From Pseudoalteromonas sp. H105 (GTDB lineage Bacteria; Pseudomonadota; Gammaproteobacteria; Enterobacterales; Alteromonadaceae): a stretch of 64,000 nt of DNA. The notes below the pieces were generated by a model. The model saw only the letters and a program-made list of their open reading frames with translations. It was not told the DNA's origin and ran no database searches. The stretch spans positions 665,456 to 729,455 of the forward strand of contig NZ_LOFH01000001.1 of NCBI RefSeq assembly GCF_001469215.1, written 5' to 3'. Shown one piece after another: positions 22,262 to 33,748 of the stretch (positions are counted from its first letter, which is position 1; each line of letters begins with the position of its first letter). Made by a program: the position numbers and the translations under genes.

Positions 22262-22477
22262 ATGGCTTGTGGTAAAGTCAAATGGTTCAATAACGCCAAA
22301 GGTTTTGGTTTCATCGTGGAAGACGGCTGCGAGAATGACATATTCGCACATTACTCAACGATTGTAATGGACGGTTATAAAACACTTAAAGCTGGTCAAG
22401 ATGTAACATTTGAATTACAGCAAGGCCCAAAGGGCCTACACGCGACTAATATTGCTCCTAACGAAGAGTTAGTGTAG
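22262..22477 (+). CDS. cspD: Cold-shock-like protein CspD
   Basis: A 71-residue OB-fold nucleic-acid-binding protein. The RNP1 motif KGFGFI (residues 13-18) and RNP2-like DIFAHY (27-32) are intact. The C-terminal extension relative to CspA and the position opposite clpS support CspD, which in E. coli is a stationary-phase replication inhibitor. The ribosome site GGATG lies six to nine bases before the ATG. Regulation cannot be read from the sequence. Confidence 0.92.
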   Translation: MACGKVKWFNNAKGFGFIVEDGCENDIFAHYSTIVMDGYKTLKAGQDVTFELQQGPKGLHATNIAPNEELV

Positions 22478-25139
<2,662 letters not shown>

Positions 25140-25156
25140 TTTTTAGGTGATTAATT

Positions 25157-25184
25157 AAAAGGCGCTCATTGAGCGCCTTTTTTG
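25157..25184 (+). terminator. Rho-independent terminator of icd
   Basis: The hairpin ggcgctcattgagcgcc (25161-25177) is followed by a seven-T run. Confidence 0.9.
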
Positions 25185-25203
25185 TATCCGTTGAATTGTA
25201 GAT

Positions 25204-25228
25204 ACAAAAAAGGCCGCGAATGCGGCCT
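25204..25228 (-). terminator. Rho-independent terminator of the amidohydrolase pair
   Basis: On the - strand the hairpin aggccgcattcgcggcct (25211-25228) is followed by TTTTTT. It lies 18 bases after the stop of the 413-residue protein. Confidence 0.88.
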
Positions 25229-25245
25229 AATTATAACCCTAAGGT

Positions 25246-26487
25246 TTACTTAGTGTATGCACGGGGCATATTTGACTCTGTCAAGTAACGATCTCTAAGT
25301 TTATCGTGACGCGATTCAGTAGACACCTCGACGCCATTGATAAACATTTTCGTCACGTGACTGTTTAGCTCAAATGGATCATCGTTCCACATCACCAAGT
25401 CGGCGGCTTTACCAACCGCAATACGACCTGCATTAATACCAAATACATCCGCTACATTCGCTGTAATTGCTTTTAATGCGCCTTCTTGCGTCATGCCATA
25501 CGATACAGCATTACCGGCGTCAAAACGTAACTGATACACGTTATGGCTGCCATCTCCTGCAATCGCCAGTAAAACTTTAACGCCTGCTTTTTCAAGCTCA
25601 CCTGCATTGGTTAAGTGAGCATGTAATGAATCAAAGCTGCCTGGTAAGTTATCCATCGCACTCATTATCACTGGTACTTGTGCATTGGCCAATTGCTCTT
25701 TAACAACAACGGCGTCTTGTGCACCTGAAATAACAAGGTTAAGTGAAAACTGTTCTTTAACTTTTATAAGTTCAATGATGTCTGATGCACGAGATGCCGT
25801 TACCAACAGTGGCATTTCACCGGCAAGTACTTGAGTTAAGACTTTATCTTCTGTACTTGGCTTTGCGTCATCTTTTTTGTCTTTTTTCGTTGATTTTTGC
25901 TGATGCTCGCTCAGCTTCTCAATTAACGACTTGAGTGACATTGCGCGTGAACCTTTGCGCTGTTCACCTAAATAAACAACCAATGCAGCCTGTGTTTGTT
26001 TAACGCTATCAAACTCACCGCTTAAATCGACTACAGTTGCAAGACCTGCAAAAATGCTATCACCACCGTGAGGTGTAACTACATCACGCGTTATACCGCC
26101 TTTACGCGCATATGGGATCAAGCTTGAACGAGGGTTAAACGCAAGGCTTGGATCAAAATCGATGCCTGCTTTGTCATCGCCAGCATCACGAGATCCTGCA
26201 ACAGCACCAACTTCAACCAAACCTAACTGGTTCATACTGCCAATGAAACCGGCTGTAACAATTTGTCCTTGTGCATCAACAATATTATCAGCTTCAACCT
26301 TTGCAGGGTTAATAGCTGTAATTTTGCCATCGTCAAATACAATACTAGCGCCATTTAAAACGCCCTGCTCTGTCGATGTATGCACCGTGGCATTAATAAT
26401 TGCGAAAGATTCAGCATTCGCAGCAGTACTCGCCAATAAACCAGCAGCAACTAGCGAGAGTGAAAATGAGTGTGTTAATTTTGTCAT
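25246..26487 (-). CDS. Amidohydrolase-like exported protein lacking metal ligands
   Basis: A 413-residue protein with a signal peptide (cleavage after ANA near residue 25) and the overall layout of the imidazolonepropionase-like amidohydrolase family: a beta-sandwich N-terminus (ATVHTSTEQGVLNGASIVFDDGKI), a barrel, and the closing GRIAVGKAADLVMWNDDPFELNSHV. The metal-binding positions are lost. The usual HxH after the first strand reads GSMNQ, the usual histidine in the VxAxRA strand is gone (VTASRA), and the later HSD aspartate motif is absent. It is therefore probably a non-catalytic partner of the intact enzyme encoded 12 bases upstream. The substrate is unknown. Confidence 0.8.
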   Translation of the reverse strand: MTKLTHSFSLSLVAAGLLASTAANAESFAIINATVHTSTEQGVLNGASIVFDDGKITAINPAKVEADNIVDAQGQIVTAGFIGSMNQLGLVEVGAVAGSRDAGDDKAGIDFDPSLAFNPRSSLIPYARKGGITRDVVTPHGGDSIFAGLATVVDLSGEFDSVKQTQAALVVYLGEQRKGSRAMSLKSLIEKLSEHQQKSTKKDKKDDAKPSTEDKVLTQVLAGEMPLLVTASRASDIIELIKVKEQFSLNLVISGAQDAVVVKEQLANAQVPVIMSAMDNLPGSFDSLHAHLTNAGELEKAGVKVLLAIAGDGSHNVYQLRFDAGNAVSYGMTQEGALKAITANVADVFGINAGRIAVGKAADLVMWNDDPFELNSHVTKMFINGVEVSTESRHDKLRDRYLTESNMPRAYTK

Positions 26488-26499
26488 TCTAGTTACTCC

Positions 26500-27885
26500 T
26501 TATTTTTGACCTAACATGAAATCGCTTTGTGCTTGGAACGCTGTATCTTCACGGTCGTACACTTTCGCACCATCTACAAATACTTGCTCAGCTTTTGCGT
26601 AAACACTGAAAGGATTTTGATTCCAAATGACAACGTCACCCTGTTTACCTGCTTCAAGCGAGCCTGTTTTATCATCAATACCGAGCGACTTTGCTGCATT
26701 TACCGTGATCCACTTAATTGCATGCGCTTCTGAGATATTAAAACCATTATCATTTGCGCGGAACATTACTTTGCCCGCTTCTTGATTTAGGCGTTGAATC
26801 GTTGTGTCTGAATCTGAGTGAACAACCGCGCATGAGTTTTTAACTGCATCAACAATCGCGACGTTTTCTTGGACCATATCGTAGGCTTCCATTTTAAAGC
26901 CCCACCAGTCTGGCCAAAGTGCAGCACATGAACCATTTTCAGCTAGTAAATCAGCAATTTTGTATGCTTCAATACCGTGGTGGAAAGTACCAGCGTGGTA
27001 ACCAAACTCTTTTGATAGGTCGATCATCATAGCCATTTCTTCTGCTTTATAGCAGTGGTTATGGATCATCACTTCGCCTTCTAATACACCACGTAAAGTG
27101 TCGTATTTAATGTCGCGATGAGGTACTTCTGGGTTTTTTCCTGCAGCGTAGTCAGCTTCATACTTATCCCACTCACGCTTGTATTCTGCAGCTCCAATCC
27201 ATGCGGTACGATAGCCCGCCATGTTACCCATACGAGTCATTGGCAATATACCTTTGCGGCCATAAACCCGTTTAGGGTTTTCACCACAGGCCATCTTTAA
27301 GCCATATGGTGCATCAGGAAATTTCATTCCTTGCATTGTATGGGCTGGTACATTCTTTAAAGTAACACCACGACCACCGAATAAATTTGCAGAGCCAGGT
27401 AGGATCTGTAATGAGGTTATGCCGCCTTCACGTGCACGGTTAAAACCTGGGTCTTGTGGCCATACAGAGTGCTCAACCCATACCTCAGCGGTATTAGGGC
27501 TAGTCATCTCATTCCCATCTTGGTGCGACTCAACCGATGGATTTGGGTAGGCACCAAGGTGGGAATGCACATCGATTAAACCAGGTGTTACCCATTTACC
27601 CTGCGCATCAATTGTCACATCAGCGCTAGCAGATAAATCTTTACCTACCTGTTGCACTTTACCATCGACTAATAGCACATCAGCTTCTTCTAAGCGTTCA
27701 CCAGTGCCCGTTAAAACAGTCGCGTTAGTAATTAAAGTGCTGGTTGATTTAAGCGGTGTGTAGGTACTCGGGTATGGGTTTTTATTTATAGTCACTTTTT
27801 CGTCTTGAGGACCGTTATCTTGGCAGCCCGCTAAAGCGACACCAAGTGCAACGACCAGCAATGAAGGAGCAAATTTTTGCATCAT
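26500..27885 (-). CDS. Lipoprotein amidohydrolase (imidazolonepropionase-like)
   Basis: A 461-residue metal-dependent hydrolase with a lipoprotein signal peptide (lipobox LAGC, Cys21), so it is anchored to a membrane on the periplasmic side. Metal ligands are visible: DVHSH after strand 1, HNH at about 265, HHGIE further on, and the aspartate in HSDSD. The C-terminal GSLEAGKQGDVVIWNQNPF is the family closing motif. The next gene downstream codes for a shorter relative without these ligands, and the two genes form one operon ending in a terminator. The substrate could be a cyclic amide or small peptide derivative; the sequence does not decide. Confidence 0.88.
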   Translation of the reverse strand: MMQKFAPSLLVVALGVALAGCQDNGPQDEKVTINKNPYPSTYTPLKSTSTLITNATVLTGTGERLEEADVLLVDGKVQQVGKDLSASADVTIDAQGKWVTPGLIDVHSHLGAYPNPSVESHQDGNEMTSPNTAEVWVEHSVWPQDPGFNRAREGGITSLQILPGSANLFGGRGVTLKNVPAHTMQGMKFPDAPYGLKMACGENPKRVYGRKGILPMTRMGNMAGYRTAWIGAAEYKREWDKYEADYAAGKNPEVPHRDIKYDTLRGVLEGEVMIHNHCYKAEEMAMMIDLSKEFGYHAGTFHHGIEAYKIADLLAENGSCAALWPDWWGFKMEAYDMVQENVAIVDAVKNSCAVVHSDSDTTIQRLNQEAGKVMFRANDNGFNISEAHAIKWITVNAAKSLGIDDKTGSLEAGKQGDVVIWNQNPFSVYAKAEQVFVDGAKVYDREDTAFQAQSDFMLGQK

Positions 27886-28034
27886 GTCAGTCTCTGTTGT
27901 TTTTTTGTTAATGTATATAAATAAACAGCATAAAGCTAAAAAATAAGCTGGAGCTGCATTTATTTAAGGTGAATGTCATTCCAATAAACCCATCAGAAAT
28001 AAATTCATTGAGTTGCTTTAAAATGACACACAGA

Positions 28035-28820
28035 TTATTTTTTTACATAATTAGTATAGAGCTTATCCAGCGCAGCTTGCGTTGAAAGGCTCGGGTCTTG
28101 ATTAATAAAATACTTTACTGTCCGAGTGACAAAGTCTGAATTCTGTTTGTGTTGTTTTGAGAATTCTTTAATCAGGCAATTCCCATCTTTTGCCGCCGTG
28201 ACTTTATCATGACGATGGCGGTATTGGCTTAGCGCTTTATTAAAATCACCTTGGTAATCTTCAACTAAAATTTTATAAAAATCACTTCGCTGAACTTTTA
28301 AGGTATCAATACAATAATTTAAAGCATCTTTAAAATCGTTAAATACACTACCCTCGACGTCAAACTCCGGGGTTTTTTCTCGAACAGTCACCTTCGCTTC
28401 TTCTGTTGCGTAAGTGAAACCTACAAATGCCATACGCTCAGCGGCTTCTTTACCTAATGTCATGCCTGCTTTTATACTGTGTGCAAATTCATCACTCATG
28501 TCAGCAAGCTCATTTTCATGCCACATATTATAGACACGCAGTGGCTTTGCGTACTTATTCGCTAATTTCTTTTTTAATGTACTAAAACGTTCATCAATGG
28601 TGAGTAATCGCTCATTGTGTAATAAAGCATGGCATTCATAACATGCTGCAATACTTATAAAATCAGCATCCTCACCAAGATCAATCGTACTTTGCAACAT
28701 ATGCAAAGGGGGGCAATGATCACGTTCTGTTGCCTCACAACCACAATAAAAACATTGGTTAAAGTTGTTTTGATTACATGCATAAGCGTGCTGGTAATAT
28801 TGAGAAAACTTACTACTCAC
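28035..28820 (-). CDS. HNH-like zinc-binding hypothetical protein
   Basis: A 261-residue cytoplasmic protein starting at a GTG. The N-terminal 65 residues hold a zinc-finger/HNH-like pattern: CFYCG, then RDHCPP, then CYECHALLHNE. The DH followed by two Cys pairs and a final H is how HNH nuclease domains are often arranged. The remainder (about 70-261) is helical and charged without a recognised domain. It stands alone between the amidohydrolase pair and a DUF3718 gene with 149 and 342 bases on either side. It could be a nuclease, but the catalytic role is inferred from the cysteine/histidine spacing alone. Confidence 0.65.
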   Translation of the reverse strand: MSSKFSQYYQHAYACNQNNFNQCFYCGCEATERDHCPPLHMLQSTIDLGEDADFISIAACYECHALLHNERLLTIDERFSTLKKKLANKYAKPLRVYNMWHENELADMSDEFAHSIKAGMTLGKEAAERMAFVGFTYATEEAKVTVREKTPEFDVEGSVFNDFKDALNYCIDTLKVQRSDFYKILVEDYQGDFNKALSQYRHRHDKVTAAKDGNCLIKEFSKQHKQNSDFVTRTVKYFINQDPSLSTQAALDKLYTNYVKK

Positions 28821-29162
28821 ATCATCTCCATCGGGGAGTTAAATAATTATCGCGAATAATAGCAGTCTGAAAGTATATGTCAGCCACGATAATGAATAAA
28901 GTGTATTTACTCTAAAGTAAATGAGGTGTAAAGCCAATGAAAACAGTATGAAAATCGCTCAAATTCAAATATAAAATTGAAAAAAAACCCCGTGTATATG
29001 TGTCAAAATACATATTTAAAAGGATTAAATTACAGTAAGTTACTAAGGTTGTGTCTCAATGAAATAGTTCCTTACATCTTGTCGATTTTCATTAACAGCA
29101 TTCTCTTAAAATTAAGCCAATAATTAACTCGTCAACTAAACATCAATACCTGGAGAATGATG
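28821..29162. other. Non-coding AT-rich gap
   Basis: I see no gene, tRNA or terminator here. It lies between two divergent genes, so it must hold both promoters. A weak inverted repeat (atatgt and acatat around 28994-29012) is the only structure noticed. Confidence 0.4.
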
Positions 29163-29528
29163 ATGAATACTGTAACAACTACACTAACTACGGCTCTTTT
29201 AATCGGCGCAGCCTCTCTTGCGTCAAGCAATACACATGCAGCTGAATTTATTGCTGCTGATAACACCCCTGCTACACAAGTATGTATGGCTGTAATAGCA
29301 AATAAGCCTATTACACTTTCAACCACAATGCGTGACTTGCGTATGAGTAAAAATACAGCCGTAAATAAATTACGTTGTAATGATATGGAATTGGCTCAAT
29401 TTGCAGGCAAGTATGGCTTTAATAAAGCTGCAAAATTTTTAAATTTAGAGTCGAGTACAAAAACAAGCATTCAAGATTTAGCTAAACTAGACGACAGCAC
29501 CATTTTAGTTGTGTCTGGCTCTAAATAA
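29163..29528 (+). CDS. DUF3718 family exported protein
   Basis: A 121-residue secreted protein with a signal peptide ending in THA (mature start AEFIAADNT). The mature region (CMAVIANKPITLSTTMRDLRMSKNTAVNKLRCNDMELAQFAGKYGF) has the pair of cysteines and spacing typical of the DUF3718 family of Alteromonadales and Shewanella, whose function is unknown. Three ATG codons stand at 29157, 29160 and 29163. GGAG ends at 29155, so only the third has normal spacing. It is monocistronic and converges on the DUF445 gene over a shared terminator. Confidence 0.8.
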   Translation: MNTVTTTLTTALLIGAASLASSNTHAAEFIAADNTPATQVCMAVIANKPITLSTTMRDLRMSKNTAVNKLRCNDMELAQFAGKYGFNKAAKFLNLESSTKTSIQDLAKLDDSTILVVSGSK

Positions 29529-29548
29529 GCTATGCGTTATATTACCAA

Positions 29549-29585
29549 TTAAGCAGGCGAGTCGTTAGCCTGCTTAAAATTTTTA
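29549..29585. terminator. Terminator between DUF3718 and DUF445 genes
   Basis: Arms ttaagcaggc (29549-29558) and gcctgcttaa (29568-29577) with AT-rich flanks serve as a stop for both convergent genes. Confidence 0.8.
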
Positions 29586-29588
29586 CAG

Positions 29589-30284
29589 TTAAATAATAGC
29601 TGCAATTAAACCAAATAAAGCACCAAAAAAACCACCCCATACAACAAGCCAGCCTAAATGTTCCCGTATCATTGTTTGAATAATATCTTTCACCATGGCA
29701 GGTGTTAGCTCATTCAGCCTATCATCCACCAGCCCTAATACGGTATTGTACAACGCATCCGAAGACATCGCTTCTTTAGTTAGCTTTTCATTCACAAGTT
29801 GCTTAAACTCTTCAGTTTCACTCAGTGTTATCAAAGAGGCTTTCATTTTTACTGTAAATGATTCGCGCATTGGCTCTATAGCTTGCGGACCCCCCAACAT
29901 TGCTAGCATACTCCCAAACTGAGACTGTTCAATTACCTCTAGTAAACTATCAAAAGCTGGGTCTAAATTTACATCTTCAATAACGGGCTTTAGATTTATG
30001 TCTGGTTGTTTACCTTGCAGCAACTTAGCTATTTTATCCTTGGAGAAAAACTCTGTTACGACTAAGTCTTTAATGGCTTCTTTGAAACGCCCAAACTTCA
30101 CTTGAATCACCCCTGAACCATACAAAAAAGGGACCTTTTCAAATAGCATATGGACAGCCAGCAAATTTGTGAAAGCGCCAGAGAGCGCAAATAAGCCTAT
30201 TGAAAGTACAATATCGTGATCTAGAAAATAGCCTAATAACACCAATACTATTGCAGTTAAATTAGTGAGCATACTTTTGTTCAT
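29589..30284 (-). CDS. DUF445 family membrane protein
   Basis: A 231-residue inner-membrane protein with two hydrophobic segments at the N-terminus (about 7-50) and one at the C-terminus (GWLVVWGGFFGALFGLIAAII), the pattern of the DUF445/YheB family. The middle is a long helical region with repeats of the form VKFGRFKEAIKDLVVTEFFSKDKIAKLL. The function of the family is not settled. The ATG at 30284 is preceded by GGAGAGA. No operon partner is present. Confidence 0.82.
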   Translation of the reverse strand: MNKSMLTNLTAIVLVLLGYFLDHDIVLSIGLFALSGAFTNLLAVHMLFEKVPFLYGSGVIQVKFGRFKEAIKDLVVTEFFSKDKIAKLLQGKQPDINLKPVIEDVNLDPAFDSLLEVIEQSQFGSMLAMLGGPQAIEPMRESFTVKMKASLITLSETEEFKQLVNEKLTKEAMSSDALYNTVLGLVDDRLNELTPAMVKDIIQTMIREHLGWLVVWGGFFGALFGLIAAII

Positions 30285-30408
30285 ATTTCTCTCCAGGCGC
30301 TATTGAGTTATAACAAAAAACTGATTTTTGAATTTTACATACAAGAGTTTGTTTATTTAACTACTTTTTGCCATAGTTTAGTTATCTGTATAAAAGGTGA
30401 GCAATATT

Positions 30409-31269
30409 ATGTGGAATACCGTTAATGAGCAGATCAGCCAAGCAATGCACTTTGATTTTAAGCATACCTTTAAACGCCAACTACAAAATACAAATGATCT
30501 CAAGGTGTATGAAATTAGCGATGGTACCCATCAATATTTAGTAAAAGTTGGCCACCATTCACAGCTCGACCGTTTTGAATGCGAAGCACATAGCTTACGA
30601 TTACTCACGCAAGAAAGCCTCTTTATGGTACCAGATTGTATTACGGTAGGTGCAAATATTGAATTTTCATTTTTAGTTCTTGAATGGCTTACATTCGATC
30701 AACAACCACACACAAGCTGGCAAACAATGGGAAATCACTTAGCCAGCCTCCACCTTAAACATCAACAGGCAATGTTTGGATTTGACGACGATAACTTTTT
30801 AGGCCTTACAGTCCAACCTAATCAATGGCATAAAAAATGGGATGTATTTTTTGCTGAAGAACGAATTGGTTGGCAATTACAATTACTCGAAGAAAAAGGC
30901 ATTGTCTTAACTGATAAAGAATACTTAATAGGTTTGGTTAAAGATTTACTTCATAGCCATGCAACCAAGCCCTCTTTGTTACATGGTAATTTTTGGCGTG
31001 GAAATATTGGCTTCATAAATACTGTACCCAGTATTTATGATCCAGCAAGTTATTATGGTGATCGGGAAGTAGATATAGCGATGAGTGAATTGTTTGGCCC
31101 ATTACCTGACGATTTCTATACTGCTTATAATCATCTATACCCCCTCGCTGCTGGCTATGAAAAACGTAAGCGTATCTACCAATTGTATCCCATACTTAAT
31201 AACGCAAATATTTATGCTGGTCACTATCTAGTTGAAGCAAAACAACAAATAGAACAGCTCATAAAATAA
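30409..31269 (+). CDS. Fructosamine-kinase-like protein with altered catalytic motif
   Basis: A 286-residue member of the fructosamine kinase/YniA family, aminoglycoside-phosphotransferase fold, whose active members phosphorylate ketosamines on glycated proteins or sugars. The nucleotide-binding N-lobe (YLVKVGHHSQLDRFECEAHSL) and the metal-site motif (YDPASYYGDREVDIAMSEL) are present. The catalytic loop, normally HGDLW.GN, reads HGNFWRGN (H192, N194): the catalytic aspartate is replaced by asparagine. I use the ATG at 30409, with AAGGTGA ahead at normal spacing; an in-frame GTG at 30397 overlaps that site. It is a single gene with no clear partner. Confidence 0.87.
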   Translation: MWNTVNEQISQAMHFDFKHTFKRQLQNTNDLKVYEISDGTHQYLVKVGHHSQLDRFECEAHSLRLLTQESLFMVPDCITVGANIEFSFLVLEWLTFDQQPHTSWQTMGNHLASLHLKHQQAMFGFDDDNFLGLTVQPNQWHKKWDVFFAEERIGWQLQLLEEKGIVLTDKEYLIGLVKDLLHSHATKPSLLHGNFWRGNIGFINTVPSIYDPASYYGDREVDIAMSELFGPLPDDFYTAYNHLYPLAAGYEKRKRIYQLYPILNNANIYAGHYLVEAKQQIEQLIK

Positions 31270-31421
31270 CCTCTACTTTATTGTAAAGTGAATGTCATAA
31301 ACAGCTAATTGAGACTATATTTAAGATAGGATTTTTGAACAAGACACCACCACAAAAGTACACTCAGGCGTATTATGAAATTTACAGGGTTGCTTTTGTT
31401 GATTTGAAGGTTGGAGTATTT

Positions 31422-31625
31422 ATGAAAAATCAACTATCACAACGGATCAGTTGTCCGCACTGTGGGCACCATATACATATAACCCTTGACGCAAGCGAAG
31501 GCGACCAAGATTACTTTGAAGATTGCAGTGCCTGTTGCAACCCTATTCATTTTAATATGCACATTGACCATGCATACAACAAAATAGAGTTACATATTGA
31601 CAGCGATAACGAGCAAATATTTTAA
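31422..31625 (+). CDS. Small cysteine-rich zinc-ribbon-like protein (CPXCG family)
   Basis: A 67-residue protein with two cysteine pairs, CPHCG at about 11-15 and CSACC at about 37-41, likely binding one zinc. The acidic linker between them (DASEGDQDYFEDC) matches the CPXCG-motif small proteins of gammaproteobacteria, of unknown function. I choose the ATG at 31422 with GGAG eight bases before it. A longer frame starts at 31335 but has no ribosome site and an atypical N-terminus. Its stop overlaps the stop of convergent ribE by four bases. Confidence 0.78.
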   Translation: MKNQLSQRISCPHCGHHIHITLDASEGDQDYFEDCSACCNPIHFNMHIDHAYNKIELHIDSDNEQIF

Positions 31626-32248
31626 CGCGCTTGTTTTGCTAAGTAATTTTCAACCGTATTAATAATTGTATACGTTTGTTGATCTACTTCTATATTTAGT
31701 CGGTCTTCAACTTGAGCATTACCAAGGTTTGTAATTGCAAGGGTTTCTGGAATTAAATGTAGCCAAAAGCCAGTGTCATCTGTTTCTCCAACAGTTAAAC
31801 TAGCACCATTTATTGCTACAAACCCTTTATATAAAACGTATTTTTGCCATTCGCTAGGTAAGTTCAGCTTAATTTTACAGTTATTCTGGTCATTTATAAT
31901 TTGTTCAACCACTGCGCAACAGTGAATATGGCCAGATATTATATGTCCACCTAATTCTGTGCCAAAAATCATCGAACGTTCAAAGTTAACATCGTCGCCC
32001 TTGGCTAAATTTCCTAAGTTCGTCAGCTTTAATGTTTCATCAATAACGTCAAAACAGACATAGGCTAAGTTATCTTCGCCTTCATAAAATTTAACAACTG
32101 TTAAACAGCAGCCATTAATAGCAATACTGGCACCAATTTCGAGCTTTGAAATAAAGTTTAGACCAACAGATAACGTTAGTCGCAATACCCCCTGCTGTAC
32201 TTGGTGAGAAAAAACGGTTGATTTGGTTTGTACTATTCCCGTAAACAT
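31622..32248 (-). CDS. ribE: Riboflavin synthase alpha subunit
   Basis: Catalyses the dismutation of two 6,7-dimethyl-8-ribityllumazine molecules to riboflavin. The 208-residue protein has the two lumazine-binding barrels in tandem. The first starts MFTGIVQTK and contains the catalytic-site GCCLTVV; the second contains the parallel GASLTVGE. The trimerisation helix is at the C-terminus. It is monocistronic and divergent from a MATE exporter. No FMN riboswitch is seen in the 147 bases upstream. Enteric bacteria call this gene ribC or ribE. Confidence 0.95.
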   Translation of the reverse strand: MFTGIVQTKSTVFSHQVQQGVLRLTLSVGLNFISKLEIGASIAINGCCLTVVKFYEGEDNLAYVCFDVIDETLKLTNLGNLAKGDDVNFERSMIFGTELGGHIISGHIHCCAVVEQIINDQNNCKIKLNLPSEWQKYVLYKGFVAINGASLTVGETDDTGFWLHLIPETLAITNLGNAQVEDRLNIEVDQQTYTIINTVENYLAKQAR

Positions 32249-32395
32249 ATATTTAAATGACCTTATGAATCCATATTTCTATAGTTTATAGAAAAGTTTA
32301 TCATTTTAGGATCAGTGAATCATCGCTGTTAACTTTTATTCTGCTATAAATCAATTAAACTGGCATTCATTTATTTTAAATTTTTTGCGCGAACT

Positions 32396-33748
32396 ATGAC
32401 TTTTTGTATTTGGGAAGCGAAACGCCTTGTTTCGCTTGCGGTACCAGTATTTTTAGCACAAGTGACGTTGGTTTTGATGTCAGTGGTTGATACCATCATG
32501 GCAGGTCAAGTGAGTCCGACAGATTTAGCAGCCCTATCAATTGCAACTGGAGTTTGGAATCCTGCAATGCTTGCCTTACAAGGTATTTTGTTAGCCCTGA
32601 CGGGGATCATCGCGCAATTTTCGGGGGCCAATGATAAAACGAATATCAGCCATTATTTTCAACAAGGTCTTTACCTTGCAGGCTTATTAAGTGTTGCAGG
32701 CTTCTCAATCGCTTACTTTGCCGATATGATAATTTTAAGACTCAATACTAGCCAAGCAATTGCTGCAATGGCCTATGACTATATTCATTTTGTTAAATGG
32801 GGGATTGTTGGGTTTCTAGTTTTCAGTGTTTATAGAAACATCACTGAAGGTATGGGAATGACTAAACCCGCTTTTTACATTAGCCTTATCGGGCTTGCTG
32901 TCAACGTACCAGCTAATTATATTTTTATCTATGGAAAACTAGGTATGCCTGCTTTAGGGGGAGCCGGTTGCGGGATTGCAACTGCCCTTGTGTTTACTGC
33001 TATGGCAATTGTACAAGTTGTTTATTGCCAGTTAAGTAAAAAGATAGATGCAAAAGGATTACTATCGGATTTTAAAGCTCCCAAGCTCTCAACAATGTGG
33101 ATCATAACTAAAGTCGGTACACCTATCTCATTAGCCACTTTTTTTGAAGTCACCTTATTTGCATGTATCCCGCTATTTATTGCGCATCTAGGGGCCGTTG
33201 CTGTCGCTGGGCATCAAATAGCCGCCAGTGTAACCACCTTACTATTTATGATGCCATTGAGCTTATCTATTGCGATTAGTATTCGCATAGGTAATTTATA
33301 TGGCCAGCACCATTTTAAGCAACTGAAACAGGCCGTTTCTACCAGTTACATATTAGCCGTTTTGATTGCTATATTACTTGCAACAATCACTTTCTTTGGT
33401 CGCGATCTCATTAGTCAGCTTTATACTGACGATAAACACGTGATTGCATTAGCAACCTCTATCTTGGTTTTAGCTTGCATCTATCAGCTTCCTGACGCAT
33501 TACAAGTAGCTGCCAATGGCATTTTACGTGGCTTGAAGCATACAGCCCCTATCTCATATATTACTTTTATATCATATTGGCTTATTGGGTTTGCTTTGGG
33601 GTATGTTTTAGCGCGTACTGATTTAATAGTGCCAGCAATGGGCCCACATGGCTTTTGGATAGGTATTATTGTAGGCTTATCGGTAGCAGCTATACTTTTA
33701 ATGTTAACAGTAACAAGACGATTTAAACGTGAACCATTTATCTCATAA
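32396..33748 (+). CDS. MATE family multidrug efflux transporter (NorM-like)
   Basis: A 450-residue inner-membrane exporter with about twelve hydrophobic segments in two homologous halves, each opening with the RLVSLAVPVFLAQ or GTPISLATFFEVTLF pattern characteristic of NorM-type MATE proteins, which use Na+ or H+ gradients to expel cationic drugs. The MAGQVSPTDLAALSIATGVW segment holds the conserved loop-1 motif. The substrate cannot be read from the sequence. It overlaps the following DUF3080 gene by 20 bases, so the two are probably co-expressed. It is divergent from ribE. Confidence 0.92.
   Translation: MTFCIWEAKRLVSLAVPVFLAQVTLVLMSVVDTIMAGQVSPTDLAALSIATGVWNPAMLALQGILLALTGIIAQFSGANDKTNISHYFQQGLYLAGLLSVAGFSIAYFADMIILRLNTSQAIAAMAYDYIHFVKWGIVGFLVFSVYRNITEGMGMTKPAFYISLIGLAVNVPANYIFIYGKLGMPALGGAGCGIATALVFTAMAIVQVVYCQLSKKIDAKGLLSDFKAPKLSTMWIITKVGTPISLATFFEVTLFACIPLFIAHLGAVAVAGHQIAASVTTLLFMMPLSLSIAISIRIGNLYGQHHFKQLKQAVSTSYILAVLIAILLATITFFGRDLISQLYTDDKHVIALATSILVLACIYQLPDALQVAANGILRGLKHTAPISYITFISYWLIGFALGYVLARTDLIVPAMGPHGFWIGIIVGLSVAAILLMLTVTRRFKREPFIS

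Noticed and set aside
31335..31421. N-terminal extension of the CPXCG protein
   Set aside because: GGAG and the family-type start are at 31422; the extension has no ribosome site.
32249..32395. FMN riboswitch upstream of ribE
   Set aside because: The gap is short and lacks the conserved RFN-element pattern.
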